Assembly (NCBI GenBank): GCA_022822205.1
Contig: JAJECC010000041.1
Location: 1-35,071, forward strand
Direction: 5' to 3'
Origin: Rhodospirillales bacterium
GTDB taxonomy: Bacteria; Pseudomonadota; Alphaproteobacteria; Rhodospirillales; UBA2165
Length of the DNA: 35,071 nucleotides
The notes under the pieces are model-generated. The model worked only from the letters and a program-made list of their open reading frames with translations. It was not told the origin of the DNA and did not search any database. The first letter of the stretch is position 1. Every line of letters starts with the position of its first letter. This document shows positions 34,065 to 35,071 of this stretch, piece after piece. A program made the position numbers and the translations under genes.

Positions 34065-34081
34065 CAATGCTTATACCATTG
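34065..34081 (-). promoter_or_regulatory. Candidate extended -10 promoter for mini-ORF/hydrolase, inside an inverted repeat
   Basis: On the minus strand TGGTATAAG provides an extended -10 (TG-N-TATAAG) about 65 bp before the mini-ORF start; no good -35 is present. The element is framed by CAATG and CATTG, a 5-bp inverted repeat with a 7-bp spacer, so a repressor could cover it. Weak evidence, position only. Confidence 0.3.
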
Positions 34082-34134
34082 CCGGCTGTCGCCACGCATT
34101 CCGGCATTCACAATGTTGTGGGGCGGGAACGGCG

Positions 34135-35071
34135 CTAACCGGGTATGCGCGGCGCCTCCGTCAGGAGGGACCAGGCAAGGTCCCTGGCTTCATTCTCGGT
34201 CTCGGCAATCCGGTCTTCCGGAATCCGATCGAGGACGTCGAACGCGAAGAGAGGTCCGCGGATGCGGTCGTTGAGGCCGCAGACGACGATCTCCGTGCGG
34301 GTCTGCTTCGCGCGGTCGATGACCTGGGCCAGCAGGTGAGCGGCACTGTCGTCGACGTGGGTGGCGCGGGAAAGGTCGAAGATCACGACGTCGTGGTCGC
34401 GGATGTCGGCGGCAATCAACGCGATCAGCTTGCGTGAGGACGACACCGTGAAAGAGCCGCGAAACGCCACCAGCCCTATTCGCGCGGCGAATTCGTCAGG
34501 CGCCTCCGCGCTGAAGGTTCTGTCGAGAAGCGGCGTCGAAATCACGCTGTCGAGTTCCAGCGACTCCAGCTGCGCGGCGTTCACGGTGTTGGCGGCGATA
34601 ACCCCGAACATGATCGCGAAGACCGGATCCACGAAGATCGTCACGGCCATGACCAGCAGCATGACCGTGGAATATCTCGGGTCCATCCGGGGAATCTTCC
34701 GCAGGAACGAAAACTCGATCATCCGCCAGCCGACGAGCATGACGATCGCGGACAGCGCCGCCAGCGGCAGCGTGGCCACATAGGGGCCGAGACCCAGAAT
34801 GAGCGCCGCGACGATGACAAGGCAGACGATGCCCGCGACGACGGTCTTGCCGCCGAAGCGGCGCGCCGTCATGGTCGCAATGGTCGCGCCCCCGGGCATA
34901 ACGCCGGCGATCCCCGCCGCAAGATTTCCCAGGCCGACGCCGAACAGCTCCCGGTTCGGATTGTGCCGGGAGCCGGTGAAGGTATCGGCGATCAGCGACC
35001 ACATCAGGGTGTAGACGGAACTGATCAGGGCGATCAGCACCGCCGGTCCGACGGCTTTCTGCAGGAAGTCG
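34135..35071 (-). CDS. SulP-family anion transporter with STAS domain (C-terminal part)
   Basis: Partial at the window edge: the frame is open through 35071 and ends at TAG 34137-34135, about 311 residues. The membrane part includes GVGLGNLAAGIAGVMPGGATIATMTA, the conserved SulP core helix region, and PLAALSAIVMLVGWRMIEF. The C-terminal STAS domain runs from RIGLVAFRGSFTVSSSRKL to the end, with the phosphoacceptor-like loop DLSRATHVDDSAAHLL. SulP proteins move sulfate, bicarbonate or dicarboxylates; the substrate cannot be assigned, since the N-terminal binding helices are outside the window. It is 130 bp upstream of the mini-ORF on the same strand. Confidence 0.9.
   Translation of the reverse strand, partial: DFLQKAVGPAVLIALISSVYTLMWSLIADTFTGSRHNPNRELFGVGLGNLAAGIAGVMPGGATIATMTARRFGGKTVVAGIVCLVIVAALILGLGPYVATLPLAALSAIVMLVGWRMIEFSFLRKIPRMDPRYSTVMLLVMAVTIFVDPVFAIMFGVIAANTVNAAQLESLELDSVISTPLLDRTFSAEAPDEFAARIGLVAFRGSFTVSSSRKLIALIAADIRDHDVVIFDLSRATHVDDSAAHLLAQVIDRAKQTRTEIVVCGLNDRIRGPLFAFDVLDRIPEDRIAETENEARDLAWSLLTEAPRIPG

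Overview
This is a GC-rich chromosomal segment from an alphaproteobacterium, probably near the Rhodospirillales. That placement is inference. It rests on the aerobic-type cobalamin gene set (cobW-cobN-cobO-cobQ), the block rpmH-rnpA-yidD-yidC-engB-argB-nucleotidase-dapD-dapE, and the frequent GTG starts. The coding is dense and continuous. I see no insertion sequence, prophage, CRISPR array or toxin/defence island.

Region 1 (1-14316) is a late-stage cobalamin cluster. On the + strand are the end of a BtuF-like binding protein, a BtuC-like permease, a BtuD-like ATPase, the threonine-phosphate decarboxylase CobC and the cobinamide synthase CbiB/CobD; the first three overlap by ATGA and the rest are closely spaced. 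Converging on them from the - strand are cobS (cobV), an alpha-ribazole-phosphatase-like gene, a cobalamin riboswitch, then cobP, cobW, cobN, cobO and cobQ. cobT diverges from cobS. Together they cover B12/corrinoid uptake, cobalt insertion (CobN), adenosylation (CobO), amidation (CobQ), the aminopropanol arm (CobC, CbiB) and nucleotide-loop assembly (CobP, CobT, CobS, phosphatase). The early corrin-ring steps and the chelatase partners are not in this window.

Region 2 (14323-24555) is mixed housekeeping: a tRNA-Arg(ACG) with encoded CCA, a lipoprotein with coiled coil and OmpA-like end, an EamA exporter, panB-panC, a lipoprotein gamma-glutamyltransferase preceded by three 26-bp tandem repeats, an orphan histidine kinase, and a TVP38/TMEM64 membrane protein with a mercuric-reductase-like flavoprotein. 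A perfect TGTGA-N6-TCACA palindrome lies upstream of this last pair.

Region 3 (24701-32621) is the conserved ribosome/RNase P/membrane-insertion block (rpmH, rnpA, yidD, yidC, engB) followed by argB, a HAD nucleotidase, dapD, dapE and a small membrane protein of unknown function.

Region 4 (32636-35071) is on the - strand: an OsmC-like protein, an alpha/beta hydrolase translationally coupled to a 19-codon mini-ORF, and the C-terminal part of a SulP/STAS transporter cut by the window edge.

Most of the window is ordinary. The parts worth a second look are mainly regulatory: the riboswitch with a possible Shine-Dalgarno-masking stem, the 26-bp repeats at the ggt ribosome binding site, the CRP-like palindrome, and the mini-ORF. 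I did not find a convincing undescribed multi-gene system.
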